Assembly (NCBI RefSeq): GCF_051014445.1
Contig: NC_135134.1
Span: 24,741,672 to 24,805,671 of the forward strand
DNA length: 64,000 nucleotides
Direction: 5' to 3'
Source of the DNA: Colletes latitarsis
Lineage: Eukaryota > Arthropoda > Insecta > Hymenoptera > Colletidae
Shown here: positions 12,203-24,400 of the stretch, in pieces
Numbering within the stretch: the first letter of the stretch is position 1
Layout of the letters: each line of letters starts with the position of its first letter
Made by a program: the position numbers and the translations under genes
The notes under the pieces: model-generated
The model's input: only the letters and a program-made list of their open reading frames with translations
Databases searched by the model: none
What the model was told of the DNA's origin: nothing

Positions 12203-15200
12203 AAACTAGACATAACTTTCGTTATCCTCTAAAATATTGATCGAAACCAGGTTTAATTGACTGTTTTAGTGTGGTACCACTTTGCTACGTGATCCAATGC
12301 AGAAAAAACCCTCGATCAGGTCAACATGCATGTTAAAACTGCGAAAGTATGAGCCTGATGAGGGCAAATCCCAGACCTATCCCAGACCTAACACGCGTTA
12401 TCCTCAAAAATATTAATCGAAACCAGGTTTAATCGACTGTTTCAGTGTGGTACCACATTACTACGTGATACAATCCAGAAAAAGCCCAGGATCTAGCCAT
12501 GAAGTATGAGAAATATGCGAAAGTATGAGCCTGATGAGGGCAAATCCTAGACCTAACCCAGACCTAACATGCGTTGTCCTCTAAAATATTTATCAAGACC
12601 AGGTATAATCGACTGTTTCAGTGTGGTCCCACATTACTACGTGACCCAAACCAGAAAAAACCCAGGATCCGTTCAACAAGTATGTGAAAAACGCGAACGT
12701 ATGAGTCTGATGAGGGCAAATCCCAGACCTATCCCAGACCTAACTTGCGTTGTCCTCTAAGATATTGATGGAAACCAGGTTTAATTGACTGTTTCAGTGT
12801 TGTACTTCATTACTACGTGATGCAATCCAGAAAAAGCCCAGGATCTAGCCATCAAGTATGAGAAATATGCGAAAGTATGAGCCTGACGAGAGCAAATCCT
12901 AGACCTAACCCAGACCTAACATGCGTTATCATCTAAAATATTTATCAAGACCTGGTTTATTTGAATGTTTCAGTGTGGTACCACATTACTACGTGATCCA
13001 AACCAGAAAAAACCCAGGATCCGTTCAACAAGTATGTGAAAAACGCGAACGTATGTGTCTGATGAGGGCAAATCCCAGACCTATCCCAGACCTAACTTGC
13101 GTTGTCCTCTAAGATATTGATGGAAACCAGGTTTAATTGACTGTTTCAGTGTTGTACTTCATTACTGCGTGATGCAATCCAGAAAAAGCCCAGGATCAGT
13201 TCAACAAGTATGTGAAAAACGCGAAAGTGTGAGCCTGATGAGGGCGTATCCCAGACCTATCCCAGACCTAACTTGCGTTATCCTCTAAAATATTGATCGA
13301 AACCAGGTTTAATTGACTGTTTCAGCGTGGTACCACATTACTACGTGATACAATCCAGAAAAAGCCCAGGATCTAGCCATGAAGTATGAGAAATATGCGA
13401 AAGTATGAGCCTGATGAGGGCAAATCCTAGACCTAACCCAAACCTAACATGCGTTATCCTCTAAAATATTGATCCAAACCGGGTTTAATGGACTGCTTCA
13501 GTGTGGTACTACTTTACTACGTGATCCAAAGCGGAAAAAACCCTCGATCAGGTCAACATGTATGTTAAAACTGCGAAAGTATGACCCTGATGAGGGCAAA
13601 TCCCAGGCCGAACCTAGACCTAACATGCGTTGTCCTCTGAAATATTAATGGAAACCAGGTTTAATTGACTGTTTCAGTGTTGTGCTTCATTACTACGTGA
13701 TGCAATCCAGAAAAAGCTCAGGATCTAGACATCAAGTATGAGAAATATGCGAAAGAATGAGCGTGATGAGAGCAAATCCCAGACCTAACCTAGACCTAAC
13801 ATGAATTATTCTCTAAATTATTGATCGAAACCAGGTTCAATTGACTGTTTCAGTGTGGTACCACATTACTACGTGATCCAAACCAATAAAAACCCAGGAT
13901 CCGTTCAACAAGTATGTGAAGAATGCGAAAGTATGAGTCTGATGAGTGAAAATCCTCGGCCTAACCTAGACCTAACATGCGTTATCCTCAAAAATATTGA
14001 TCGAAACCAGGTTTAATTGACTGTTTTAGTGTGGTACCACTTTACTACGTGATCCAAAGCAGAAAAAACCCTCGATCAGGTCAACATGCATGTTAAAACT
14101 GCGAAAGTATGAGCCTGATGAGGGCAAATCCCAGACCTATCCCAGACCTAACATGCGTTATCCTCAAGAATATTAATCGAAACCAGGTTTAATCGACTGT
14201 TTCAGTGTGGTACCACATTACTACGTGATCCAAACCAGAAAAAAACCCAGGATCTTGCCAACGAGTATGTGAAGTGTGCGAAAGTATGAGTCTGATGAGG
14301 GCTAATCCCAGACCTATCCCAGACCTAACTTGCGTTATTCTCTAAAATAATGATCGAAACCAGGTTTAATTGACTGTTTTAGTTGCGGCACCACTTTATT
14401 ACGTGATCCAAAGTTGAAAAAACCCCCGATCAGGTCAACATGCATGTTAAAACTGCGAAAGTATGACCCTGATGAGGGCAAATCCCATGGCTAACCTAGT
14501 ACCTAACTTGCGTTATCCTCTAAAATATTGATCGAAACCAGGTTTAACTGACTGTTTCAGCGTGGTACCACATTACTACGTGATACAATCCAGAAAAAGC
14601 CCAGGATCTAGCCATGAAGTATGAGAAATATGCGAAAGTATGACCCTGATGAGGTCAAATCCCAGACCTAACCCAGACCTAGCATGCGTTGTCCTCTAAA
14701 ATATTTATCAAGACCAGGTTTAATCGACTGTTTCAGTGTGGTTCCACATTACTACGTGATCCAAACCAGAAAAAACCCAGGATCCGTTCAACAAGTATGT
14801 GAAGAATGCGAAAGTATGAGTCTGATGAGTGAAAATCCTCGGCCTAACCTAGACCTAACATGCGTTATCCTCAAAAATATTGATCGAAACCAGGTTTAAT
14901 CGACTGTTTCAGTGTGGTACCACATTACTACGTGATCCAAACCAAAAAAAAATCCAGGATCTGTTCAACAAGTATGTGAAGTATGCGAAAGTATGAGTCT
15001 GATGAGGGCAAATCCCAGGCCGAAACTAGACATAACTTTCGTTATCCTCTCAAATATTGATCGAAACCAGGTTTAATTGACTGTTTTAGTGTGGTACCAC
15101 TTTACTACGTGATCCAAAGCAGAAAAAACCCTCGATCAGGTCAACATGCATGTTATAACTGCGAAAGTATGAGCCTGATGAGGGCAAATCCCAGACCTAT

Positions 15201-18200
15201 CCCAGACCTAACATGCGTTATCCTCAAAAATATTAATCGAAACCAGGTTTAATCGACTGTTTCAGTGTGGTACCACATTACTATGTGATCCAAACCAGAA
15301 AATAACCCAGGATCTGTTCAACGAGTATGTGAAGTGTGCGAAAGTATGAGTCTGATGGGGTCAAATCCCAGACCTATCCCAGACCTAACTTGCGTTGTCC
15401 TCTAAGATATTGATGGAAACCAGGTTTAATTGACTGTTTCAGTGTTGTACTTCATTACTACGTGATGCAATCCAGAAAAAGCCCAGGATCTAGCCATCAA
15501 GTATGAGAAATATGCGAAAGAACGCGCCTGATGAGAGCAAATCCCAGACCTAACCTAGACCTAACATGAATTATTCTCTAAAATATTGATCGAAACCAGG
15601 TTTAATCGACTGTTACAGTGTGGTACCACATTACTCTGTGATCCAAACCAGAAAATAACCCAGGATCTGTTCAACGAGTATGTGACGTTTGCGAAAGTAT
15701 GAGTCTGATGAGGTCAAATCCCAGACCTATCCCAGACCTAACTTGCGTCGTCCTCTAAGATATTGATGGAAACCAGGTTTAATTGACTGTTTCAGTGTTG
15801 TACTTCATTACAACGTGATGCAATCCAGAAAAAGCCCAGGATCTAGCCATCAAGTATGAGAAATATGCGAAAGAACGAGCCTGATGAGAGCAAATCCCAG
15901 ACCTAACCTAGACCTAACATGAATTATTCTCTAAAATATTGATCGAAACCAGGTTTAATCGACTGTTTCAGTGTGGTACCACATTACTATGTGATCCAAA
16001 CCAGAAAATAACCCAGGATCTGTTCAACGAGTATGTGAAGTGTGCGAAAGTATGAGTCTGATGAGGTCAAATCCCAGACCTATCCCAAACCTAACTATGC
16101 GTTATCCTCTATAATATTGATCATAACCAGGTTTAATCGACTGTTTCAGTGTGGTACCGCATTACTACGTGATCCAAACCAGAAAAAACCCAGGATCCGT
16201 TCAACAAGTATGTGAAGAATGCGAAAGTATGAGTCTGATGAGTGAAAATCCCAGGCCTAACCTAGACCTAACATGCGTTATCCTCAAAAATGTTGATCGA
16301 AACCTGGTTTAATCGACTGTTTCATTGTGGTACCACATTACTATGTGATCCAAACCAGAAAATAACCCAGGATCTGTTCAACGAGTATGTGAAGTGTGCG
16401 AAAGTATGAGTCTGATGAGGTCAAATCCCAGACCAATCCCAGACTTAACTTGCGTTATCCTCTAAAATATTGATCGAAAGCAGGTTTAATCGACTGTTTC
16501 AGTGTGGTACCACATTACTACGTGATCCAAGCCAGAAAAAACCAAGGATCAGTTCAACAAGTATGAGAAGAATGCGAAAGTATGAGTCTGATGAGTGAAA
16601 ATCCCAGGGCTAACCTAGACCTAACATGCGTTATCCTCTAAAATATTGATCCAAACCAGGTTTAATGGACTGTTTCAGTGTGGTACCACACTACTACGTG
16701 ATACAAACCAGAAAAAACCCAGGATCTGTTCAACAAGTATGAGAAGAATGCGAAAGTATGAGTCTGATGAGTGAAAATCCCAGGGCTAACCTAGACCTAA
16801 CATGCGTCGTCCTCTAAGATATTGATGGAAACCAGGTTTAATTGACTGTTTCAGTGTTGTACTTCATTACTACGTGATACAATCCAGAAACAGCCCAGGA
16901 TCTAGCCATGAAGTATGAGAAATATGCGAAAGTATGAGCCTGATGAGGGCAAATCCTAGACCTAACCCAAACCTAACATGCGTTATCCTCTAAAATATTT
17001 ATCAAGACCAGGTTTAATTGAATGTTTCAGTGTCGTACCACTTTACTACGTGATCCAAAGCAGAAAAAACCGTCGATCAGGTCAACATGTATGTTAAAAC
17101 TGCGAAAGTATGACCCTGATGAGGGCAAATCCCAGACCTATGCCAGACCTAACTTGCGTTATCCTCTAAAATATTGATCGAAACCAGGTTTAATTCGCTG
17201 TTTCAGCGTGGTACCACATTACTACGTCATACAATCCAGGAACAGCCCAGGATCTAGCCATCAAGTATGAGAAATATGCGAAAGAATGAGCCTGATGAGA
17301 GCAAATCCCAGACCTAACCTAGACCTAACATGAATTATTCTCTAAAATATTGATCGAAACCAGGTTTAATCGACTGTTTCACTGTGGTACCACATTACTA
17401 TGTGATCCAAACCAGAAAATAACCCAGGATCTGTTCAACGAGTATGTGAAGTGTGCGAAAGTATGAGTCTGATGAGGTCAAATCCCAGACCTATCCCAGA
17501 CCTAACTTGCGTTATCCTCAAAAATATTGATCGAAACGTGGTTTAATCGACTGTTTCAGTGTGGTGCCACATTCCTATGTGATCCAAACCAGAAAATAAC
17601 CCAGGATCTGTTCAACAAGTATGAGAAGAATGCGAAAGTATGAGTCTGATGAGTGAAAATCCCAGGGCTAACCTAGACCTAACATGCGTTATCCTCTAAA
17701 ATATTGATCCAAACCAGGTTTAATGGACTGTTTCAGTGTGGTACCACACTACTACGTGATACAAACCAGAAAAAACCCAGGATCTGTTCAACAAGTATGT
17801 GAAAAACGCGAAAGTATGAGCCTGATGAGGGCGAATCCCAGACCTATGCCAGACCTATCTTGCGTTATCCTCTAAAATATTGATCGAAACCATGTTTAAT
17901 TGACTGTTTCAGCGTGGTACCACATTACTACGTGATACAATCCAGAAACAGCCCAGGATCTAGCCATGAAGTATGAGAAATATGCGAAAGTATGAGCCTG
18001 ATGAGGCCAAATCCTAGACCTAACCCAAACCTAACATGCGTTATCCTCTAAAATATTTATCAAGACCAGGTTTAATTGAATGTTTCAGTGTGGTACCACT
18101 TTACTACGTGATCCAAAGCAGAAAAAACCGTCGATCAGGTCAACATGTATGTTAAAACTGCGAAAGTATGACCCTGATGAGGGCAAATCCCAGACCTATG

Positions 18201-21200
18201 CCAGACCTAACTTGCGTTATCCTCTAAAATATTGATCGAAACCAGGTTTAATTCGCTGTTTCAGCGTGGTACCACATTACTACGTCATACAATCCAGGAA
18301 CAGCCCAGGATCTAGCCATCAAGTATGAGAAATATGCGAAAGAATGAGCCTGATGAGAGCAAATCCCAGACCTAACCTAGACCTAACATGAATTATTCTC
18401 TAAAATATTGATCGAAACCAGGTTTAATCGACTGTTTCAGTGTGGTACCACATTACTATGTGATCCAAACCAGAAAATAACCCAGGATCTGTTCAACGAG
18501 TATGTGAAGTGTGCGAAAGTATGAGTCTGATGAGGTCAAATTCCAGACCTATCCCAGACCTAACTTGCGTTATCCTCAAAAATATTGATCGAAACCTGGT
18601 TTAATCGACTGTTTCAGTGTGGTACCACATTACTATGTGATCCAAACCAGAAAATGGCCCAGGATCTATCCATGAAGTATAAGAAATATGCGAAAGTATG
18701 AGCCTGATGAGTGCAAATCCTAGACCTAACCCAGATCTAACATGCGTTATCATCTAAAATATTGATCGAAACCAGGTTTAATCGACTGTTTCAGTGTGGT
18801 ACCACATTACTACGTGATCCAAACCAGAAAAAACCCAGGATCCGTTCAACAAGTACGTGAAAAATGCGAAAGTATGAGCCTGATGTGGGCAAATCCCAGA
18901 CCTATCCCAGACCTAACTTGCGTTATCCTCTAAAATATTGATCGAAGCCAAGTTTAATCGACTGTTTCAGTGTGGAACCACATTACCACGTGATCCAAGC
19001 CAGAAAAAAACCCAGGATCCGTTCAACAAGTATGTGAAGTGTGCGAAAGTATGAGCCTGATGAGAGCAAATCCCAGACCTAACCTAGACCTAACATGAAT
19101 TATTCTCTAAAATATTGGTCGAAACCAGATTTAATTGACTGTTTCAGTGTGGTCCCACATTACTACGTGACCCAAACCAGAAAAAACCCAGGATCCGTTC
19201 AACAAGTACGTGGAAAACGCGAAAGTATGAGCCTGAGGAGGGCAAATCCCAGACCTATCCCAGACCAAACTTGCGACTTCCTCTAAAATATTGATCGAAG
19301 CCAAGTTTAATCGACTGTTTCAGTGTGGAACCACATTACCACGTGATCCAAGCCAGAAAAAAACCCAGGATCTTGTCAACGAGTATGTGAAGTGTGCGAA
19401 AGTATGAGCATGATGAGGGCAAACCCTAGACCTAACCCAGACCTAACTTGCGTTATCCTCTAAAATATTTATCAAGACCAGGTTTAATTGAATGTTTCAG
19501 TGTGGTACCACTTTACTACGTGATCCAATGCAGAAAAAACCGTCGATCAGTTCAACATGTATGTTAAAACTGCGAAAGTATGACCCTGATGAGGGCGAAT
19601 CCCAGACGTATGCCAGACCTAACTTGCGTTATCCTCTAAAATATTGATCGAAACCAGGTTTAATTGACTGTTTCAGCGTGGTACCACATTACTACGTGAT
19701 ACAAACCAGAAACAGCCCAGGATCTAGCCATGAAGTATGAGAAATATGCGAAAGTATGAGCCTGCTGAGGGCAAATCCTAGACCTAAGCCAAACCTAACA
19801 TGCGTTATCCTCTGAAATATTTATCAAGACCAGGTTTAATTGAATGTTTCAGTGTGGTACCACATTACTACATGAACCAAACCAGAAAAAACCCAGGATC
19901 CGTTCAACAAGTATGTGAAGAATGCGAAAGTATGAGTCTCATGAGCGAAAATCCCAGACCTAACCTAGACCTAACATGCGTTATCCTCTAAAATATTGAT
20001 CCAAACCAGGTTTAATGGACTTTTTCAGTGTGGTACCACTTTACTACGTGATCCAAACCAGTAAAAGCCCAGGATCCGTTCAACAAGTATGTGAAGAATG
20101 CGAAAGTATGAGTGTGATGAGTGAAAAACCCCGGCCTAACCTAGACCTAACATGCGCTGTCCTCTAAAATATTGATGGAAACCAGGTTTAATTGACTGTT
20201 TCAGTGTTGTACTTCATTACTACGTGATCCAATCCAGAAAAATCCCAGGATCTAGCCATCAAGTATGAGAAATATGCGAGAGAATGAGCCTGATGAGAGA
20301 AAATCCCAGACCTAACCTAGACCTAACATGAATTATCCTCTAAAATATTGAGCGAAACCAGGTTTAATGGAGTGTTTCAGTGTGGTACCACACTACTACG
20401 TGATCCAAACCAGAAAAAACCCAGGATCCGTTCAACAAGTATGTGAAGTGTGCGAAAGTATGAGCCTCATGAGAGCAAATCCCAGACCTAACCTAGACCT
20501 AACATGAATTATTCTCTAAAATATTGGTCGAAACCAGGTTTAATTGACTGTTTCATTGTGGTCCCACATTACTACGTGACCCAAACCAGAAAAAACCCAG
20601 GATCCGTTCAACAAGTACGTGAAAAACGCGAAAGTATGAGCCTGATGAGGGCAAATCCCAGACCTATCCCAGACCTAACTTGCGTTATCCTCTAAAATAT
20701 TGATCGAAGCCAAGTTTAATGGACTGTTTCAGTGTGGAACCACATTACTACGTGATCCAAGCCAGAAAAAAACCCAGGATCTTGTCAACGAGTATGTGAA
20801 GTGTGCGAAAGTATGAGCATGATGAGGGCAAATTCTAGACCTGACCCAGACCTAACATGCGTTATCCTCTAAAATATTTATCAAGACCAGGTTTAATTGA
20901 CTGTTTCAGTGTGGTCCCACATTACTACGTGATCCTAACCAGAAAAAACCCAGGATCCGTTCTACAAGTATGTGAAGAATGCGAAAGTATGAGTCTGATG
21001 AGTGAAAATCCCAGGCCTAACCTAGACCTAACATGCGTTATCCTCAAAAATATTGATCGAAACCTGGTTTAATCGACTGTTTCGGTGTGGTACCACATTA
21101 CTATGTGCTCCAAACCAGAAAGTAACCCAGGATCTGTTCAACGAGTATGTGAAGTGTGCGAAAGTATGAGTCTGATGAGGTCAAATCCCAGACCAATCCC

Positions 21201-22556
21201 AGACTTAACTTGCGTTATCCTCTAACATATTGATCGAAACCAGGTGTAATCGACTGTTTCAGTGTGGTACCACACTACTACGTGATACAAACCAGAAAAA
21301 ACCCACGATCTGTTCAACAAGTATGTGAAAAACGCGAAAGTATGAGCCTGATGAGGGCGAATCCCAGACCTATGCCAGACCTAACTTGCGTTATCCTCTA
21401 AAATATTAATCGAAACCAGGTTTAATTGACTGTTTCAGCGTGGTACCACATTACTACGTGATACAAACCAGAAACAGCCCAGGATCTAGCCATGAAGTAT
21501 GAGAAATATGCGAAAGTATGAGCCTGCTGAGGGCAAATCCTAGACCTAAGCCAAACCTAACATCCGTTATCCTCTGAAATATTTATCAAGACCAGGTTTA
21601 ATTGAATGTTTCAGTGTGGTACCACATTACTACATGAACCAAACCAGAAAAAACCCAGGATCCGTTCAACAAGTATGTGAAGAATGCGAAAGTATGAGTC
21701 TCGTGAGCGAAAATCCCAGACCTAACCTAGACCTAACATGCGTTATCCTCTAAAATATTGATCCAAACCAGGTTTAATGGACTGTTTCAGTGTGGTACCA
21801 CTATACTACGTGATCCAAAGCAGAAAAAACCCTCGATCAGGTCAACATGTATGTTAAAACTGCGAAAGTATGACCCTGATCAGGGCAAATCCCAGGCCTA
21901 ACCTAGACCTAACATGCGTTATCCTCAAAAATATTGATCGAAACGTGGTTTAATCGACTGTTTCAGTGTGGTGCCACATTCCTATGTGGTCCAAACCAGA
22001 AAATAACCCAGGATCTAGCCATGAAGTATGAGAAATATGCGAAAGTATGAGCCTGATGAGGGCAAATCCCAGACCTTTCCCAGACTTAACTTGCGTTATC
22101 CTCTAAAATATTGATCGAAACCAGGTTTAATCGACTGTTTCAGTGTGGTACCACATTACTATGTGATCCAAACAAGAAAATAGCCCAGGATCTATCCGTG
22201 AAGTATCAGAAATATGCGAAAGTATGAGCCTAATGAGGGCAAATCCTAGACCTAACCCAGACCTAACATGCGTTATCCTCAAAAATATATATCAAGACCA
22301 GGTTTAACTGAATGTTTCAGTGTGGTACCACATTACTACGTGAACCAAACCAGAAAAAACCCAGGATCTGTTAAACAAGTCTGTGAAGTGTGCGAAAGTA
22401 TGAGCCTGATGAGGGCGAATCCCAGACCTATCCCAGACCTAACTTGCGTTATCCTCTAAAATATTGATCGAAACAAGGTTTAATTGACTGTTTCAGCGTG
22501 GTACCACATTACTACGTGATACAATCCAGAAACAGCCCAGGATCTAGCCATGAAGT

Positions 22557-22561
22557 ATGAG
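22557..22561 (+). repeat. Target site duplication, left (ATGAG)
   Basis: The five bases ATGAG just before the 5' LTR are repeated directly after the 3' LTR. Joining the flanks through one copy restores the monomer sequence GAAGTATGAGAAATATG found hundreds of bases away in other monomers. Five bases is usual for BEL/Pao integration. Confidence 0.95.
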
Positions 22562-22978
22562 TGTTTAAATATCGCATTAATTCGAGGTATTTGAACATAA
22601 CATAAAATTCGTTAAACAGTGTTGATTTCGAGGTACGTAATCGACCAGAGGACTCTCGGTCGCGGCGTCCGTTTCGCGACACAATATAGACTAGAAAAAC
22701 CATAATTTTCGGGTTTTTTTCTGAAAGTCACGCGATCGACCAAGTAACGTACGAGTTCGAACAATTAGTTCAACGTACGAGTACAGAGAAAAGGTACGTT
22801 TACAAGTTAGAAAAAGACGGACGAAAGACACGGCGACAGCGCCGCGTGTCGGAGGATTCCCCCTCTCACGCGTAACTGTTGGCAGCTCGTGCTCGTCCGT
22901 CACTCTTAATCAGGATCCTGCCTTGAGCACATCGGTAAACGATCACGCTCCGCAGAATTCCCAAAATCTCCGAATCGC

Positions 22979-23077
22979 TTCGAGTTATTCGAGCTTTCGT
23001 TGAGGAAACATTTTGTGACACATCGGCTGATTCTATCGCAGATTCGAATAGTTCGAGTTATTCGAACTTTCGTTAAG
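22979..23077 (+). repeat. Pair of 26 bp direct repeats in the LTR upstream half
   Basis: Two 26 bp copies, 22979-23004 and 23052-23077, share the core TTCGAGTTATTCGA and differ at two positions. They lie 73 bp apart in the probable U3. Repeated U3 motifs often act as enhancer elements, but the function is not shown here. The same pair is present in the 3' LTR, about 4845 bp downstream. Confidence 0.6.
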
Positions 23078-23731
23078 CGGACAAGCGACGTATAGCCGTA
23101 GCTTTACTGGTTAGATTGCGTAAGCAAATTCATACCAGTAACCTACGTGTAATTCCGTTTGTCGAATCAGCTAGTTAATCGATTCGGTCGTGAGTACGAC
23201 CCGGTTAAAAGACTGCGGGAAACTCGTTGATATCATCGAGTTCCCGAATTTTCCACGTATTGCTGCAAACAGCGGTCGTGCGAGAGGCATCGAGATTAAA
23301 ACTCGATCCTCCCTTGATTTTTCGAACGGTCTTGCTCCCACCTATAGGGGCCTTCGTGGCGTGTATACCCTGAGTGGACTTGCCGTCTTCCAGTCGGAGC
23401 TTGGGACGAGTTATTCCAAGCCCAGCTTCCGGCGACCTGCTAGAGCGCTGTTCACTGACCGCCAGTCCTGTACGGCTACTGTGCATAGAACGCGACTCAC
23501 AAAGCGCCGTGGTGTGATAGTCTCAACGTAAGTCGTCAAATACGCCGTTGAAAGACTGCACCACACTGTGTTCCGTACGCACATACGAAGACGGTAAGGG
23601 ACCGAGGACTGGGTGACGGTTGGAGCCTTACAACCTCCCTCTATTCACCCTCTCCTGCGACAATCAAGAGTTGCAGTCGTCAAAGTAATGAGATTAAATC
23701 TCACTAGATAACGGGACGTTTTTAAATTCGG

Positions 23732-23786
23732 CCGCCTCTTAATTACCCGAGACCGGAGAAAACTCTCCGCTCTCTTAAGGCTGCGG
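23732..23786 (+). other. Predicted RNA stem-loop in the 5' LTR (also present internally)
   Basis: Nested inverted repeats: CCGC pairs with GCGG, CTTAA with TTAAG, and the inner CGGAGA with TCTCCG around an AAAC loop. The same segment recurs inside the element at 26307-26359 and in the 3' LTR. The internal copy differs by a change that keeps a G-U pair and by a 2-base loop deletion. Confidence 0.6.
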
Positions 23787-23980
23787 AGGAAGCTGGATAC
23801 AAACCCCGATCTCGTAACAATAACAGAGCGATTCCCGATTTAAAGGGAACGCTCACATATACAGTCCACTTGCTTAGCTGCGTATCGCGGCGGCTGAGAT
23901 TCCCGCTCCTGAGTGCGACAAGCACAAACCAGGAGCGTGCAGAAAAGAGTAAGACACACAACGTGACTAACGTTGTCAGG

Positions 23981-23987
23981 TATTTAA
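23981..23987 (+). promoter_or_regulatory. TATA-like box, candidate LTR promoter (5' LTR)
   Basis: TATTTAA lies about 160 bp before the first AATAAA of the LTR. A start site some 25-30 bases downstream, in the CT-rich stretch near 24010, would give a U3 of about 1.45 kb and place the poly(A) signal inside the transcript. A second TATTTAA at 24117 is too close to the poly(A) signal to be preferred. This is inference only. Confidence 0.3.
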
Positions 23988-24066
23988 CGCCTAAATTCGT
24001 CTCTCTCTTTCTATTCCATAACAGCGCGACGCGAGCCATCAGACCGATCGACGCGAGGGTTTTTCT

Positions 24067-24085
24067 AGACGTCAGCCAGACGTCT
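24067..24085 (+). other. 7 bp hairpin followed by a T-run in the LTR
   Basis: AGACGTC and GACGTCT form a perfect 7 bp inverted repeat around AGCCA, followed at once by GAG and seven T residues. If transcription starts near 24010, it lies early in the R region. Its role is unknown. An equivalent copy is present in the 3' LTR. Confidence 0.45.
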
Positions 24086-24139
24086 GAGTTTTTTTCCCAA
24101 TTTCTTCTATCGTCTGTATTTAAGAGTCAAATTTAACGA

Positions 24140-24181
24140 AATAAACGGCTTAGTCGCATAAGGCGATCAAGCGAAAATAAA
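24140..24181 (+). promoter_or_regulatory. Poly(A) signals in the 5' LTR
   Basis: Two AATAAA hexamers, at 24140-24145 and 24176-24181, lie near the end of the LTR. They are followed by a T/G-rich stretch (TTTTCCGTCTGTTC). The 3' LTR copies are the ones that would be used. Confidence 0.45.
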
Positions 24182-24274
24182 ATTATAATTGTACCGCTTA
24201 TTTTCCGTCTGTTCTTTCCCTCGAGATCCGGACCCCCGTTAGGCGAGGTATTTTCAAACCTCCTCCCCCTAACA

Positions 24275-24400
24275 TAAGGTCCTTCGAGCCGGATCAAATC
24301 GAGGTTGATTGGAACGGGAAAAGAGTGAACACTCTCGTACGTGAAGAATTAACCACGACAGAGTTTAAATCGAGTTGATTGATCCTCGATAAAATACACT
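24275..24400 (+). other. Untranslated leader between the 5' LTR and gag
   Basis: 126 bp holding the primer-binding site near its start. The rest has no open frame or clear repeat. Packaging signals of LTR elements often sit here, but none can be recognised by eye. Confidence 0.6.
24278..24294 (+). promoter_or_regulatory. Primer-binding site, complementary to tRNA-Tyr
   Basis: GGTCCTTCGAGCCGGAT lies three bases (TAA) after the LTR. Its complement reads ATCCGGCTCGAAGGACC, the 3' acceptor and T-stem sequence of animal tRNA-Tyr, whose 5' acceptor strand begins CCTTCGA. The match covers 17 bases. Only the base pairing with the terminal A of the tRNA CCA differs (A instead of T). It primes minus-strand synthesis. 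Confidence 0.8.

Larger units (their letters stand above)
1..22561 (+). repeat. 176 bp satellite DNA, left array
   Basis: A continuous head-to-tail array of a ~176 bp monomer, about 128 copies, beginning before the window and running to the retrotransposon. Landmarks recurring every 176-177 bp are ACATGCGTTATCCTC, AAATATT, CCAGGTTTAAT, TGTGGTACCACATTAC, TACGTGATCCAA, CCAGGATC, GCGAAAGTATGA and CCTAGACCTAAC. All monomers lie on the plus strand and I saw no inversions. Several monomer classes alternate. One has GGATCCGTTCAACAAG, one GGATCTAGCCATGAAG, one CTCGATCAGGTCAACATG, and one has TTGTACTTCATTAC in place of the KpnI-type palindrome. Mixed classes and repeated multi-monomer blocks indicate repeated unequal exchange. 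The location is probably centromeric or pericentromeric heterochromatin (inference). No gene is seen inside the array. Confidence 0.97.
22562..24274 (+). repeat. 5' long terminal repeat
   Basis: 1713 bp, starting TGTTTAAATATCGC and ending CTCCCCCTAACA. It matches the 3' LTR except at 22641 (T against C), 22674 (T against A), 23197 (C against T), 23485 (A against G) and one extra T in the T-run near 22714-22720. It is unusually long for an element with so little internal sequence. Open frames of 88-113 codons inside it on both strands show no recognisable domain and are not called. Confidence 0.96.

Noticed and set aside
1..22561. Identity with the honeybee AluI satellite, which also has ~176 bp monomers
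   Set aside because: The length agrees, but AGCT occurs only in scattered variants here (for example CAGCTTGG near 2755), not once per monomer. Length alone does not show homology.
1..22561. CRISPR array, because of regularly spaced repeats
   Set aside because: The whole 176 bp unit is repeated without unique spacers, and the context is eukaryotic.
23190..23531. 113-codon open frame in each LTR (also 28035-28376), and 88-98 codon frames nearby
   Set aside because: No recognisable domain, frames on both strands overlap, and LTR-encoded proteins are not typical of BEL/Pao elements. Random open frames of this length are plausible in 1.7 kb.
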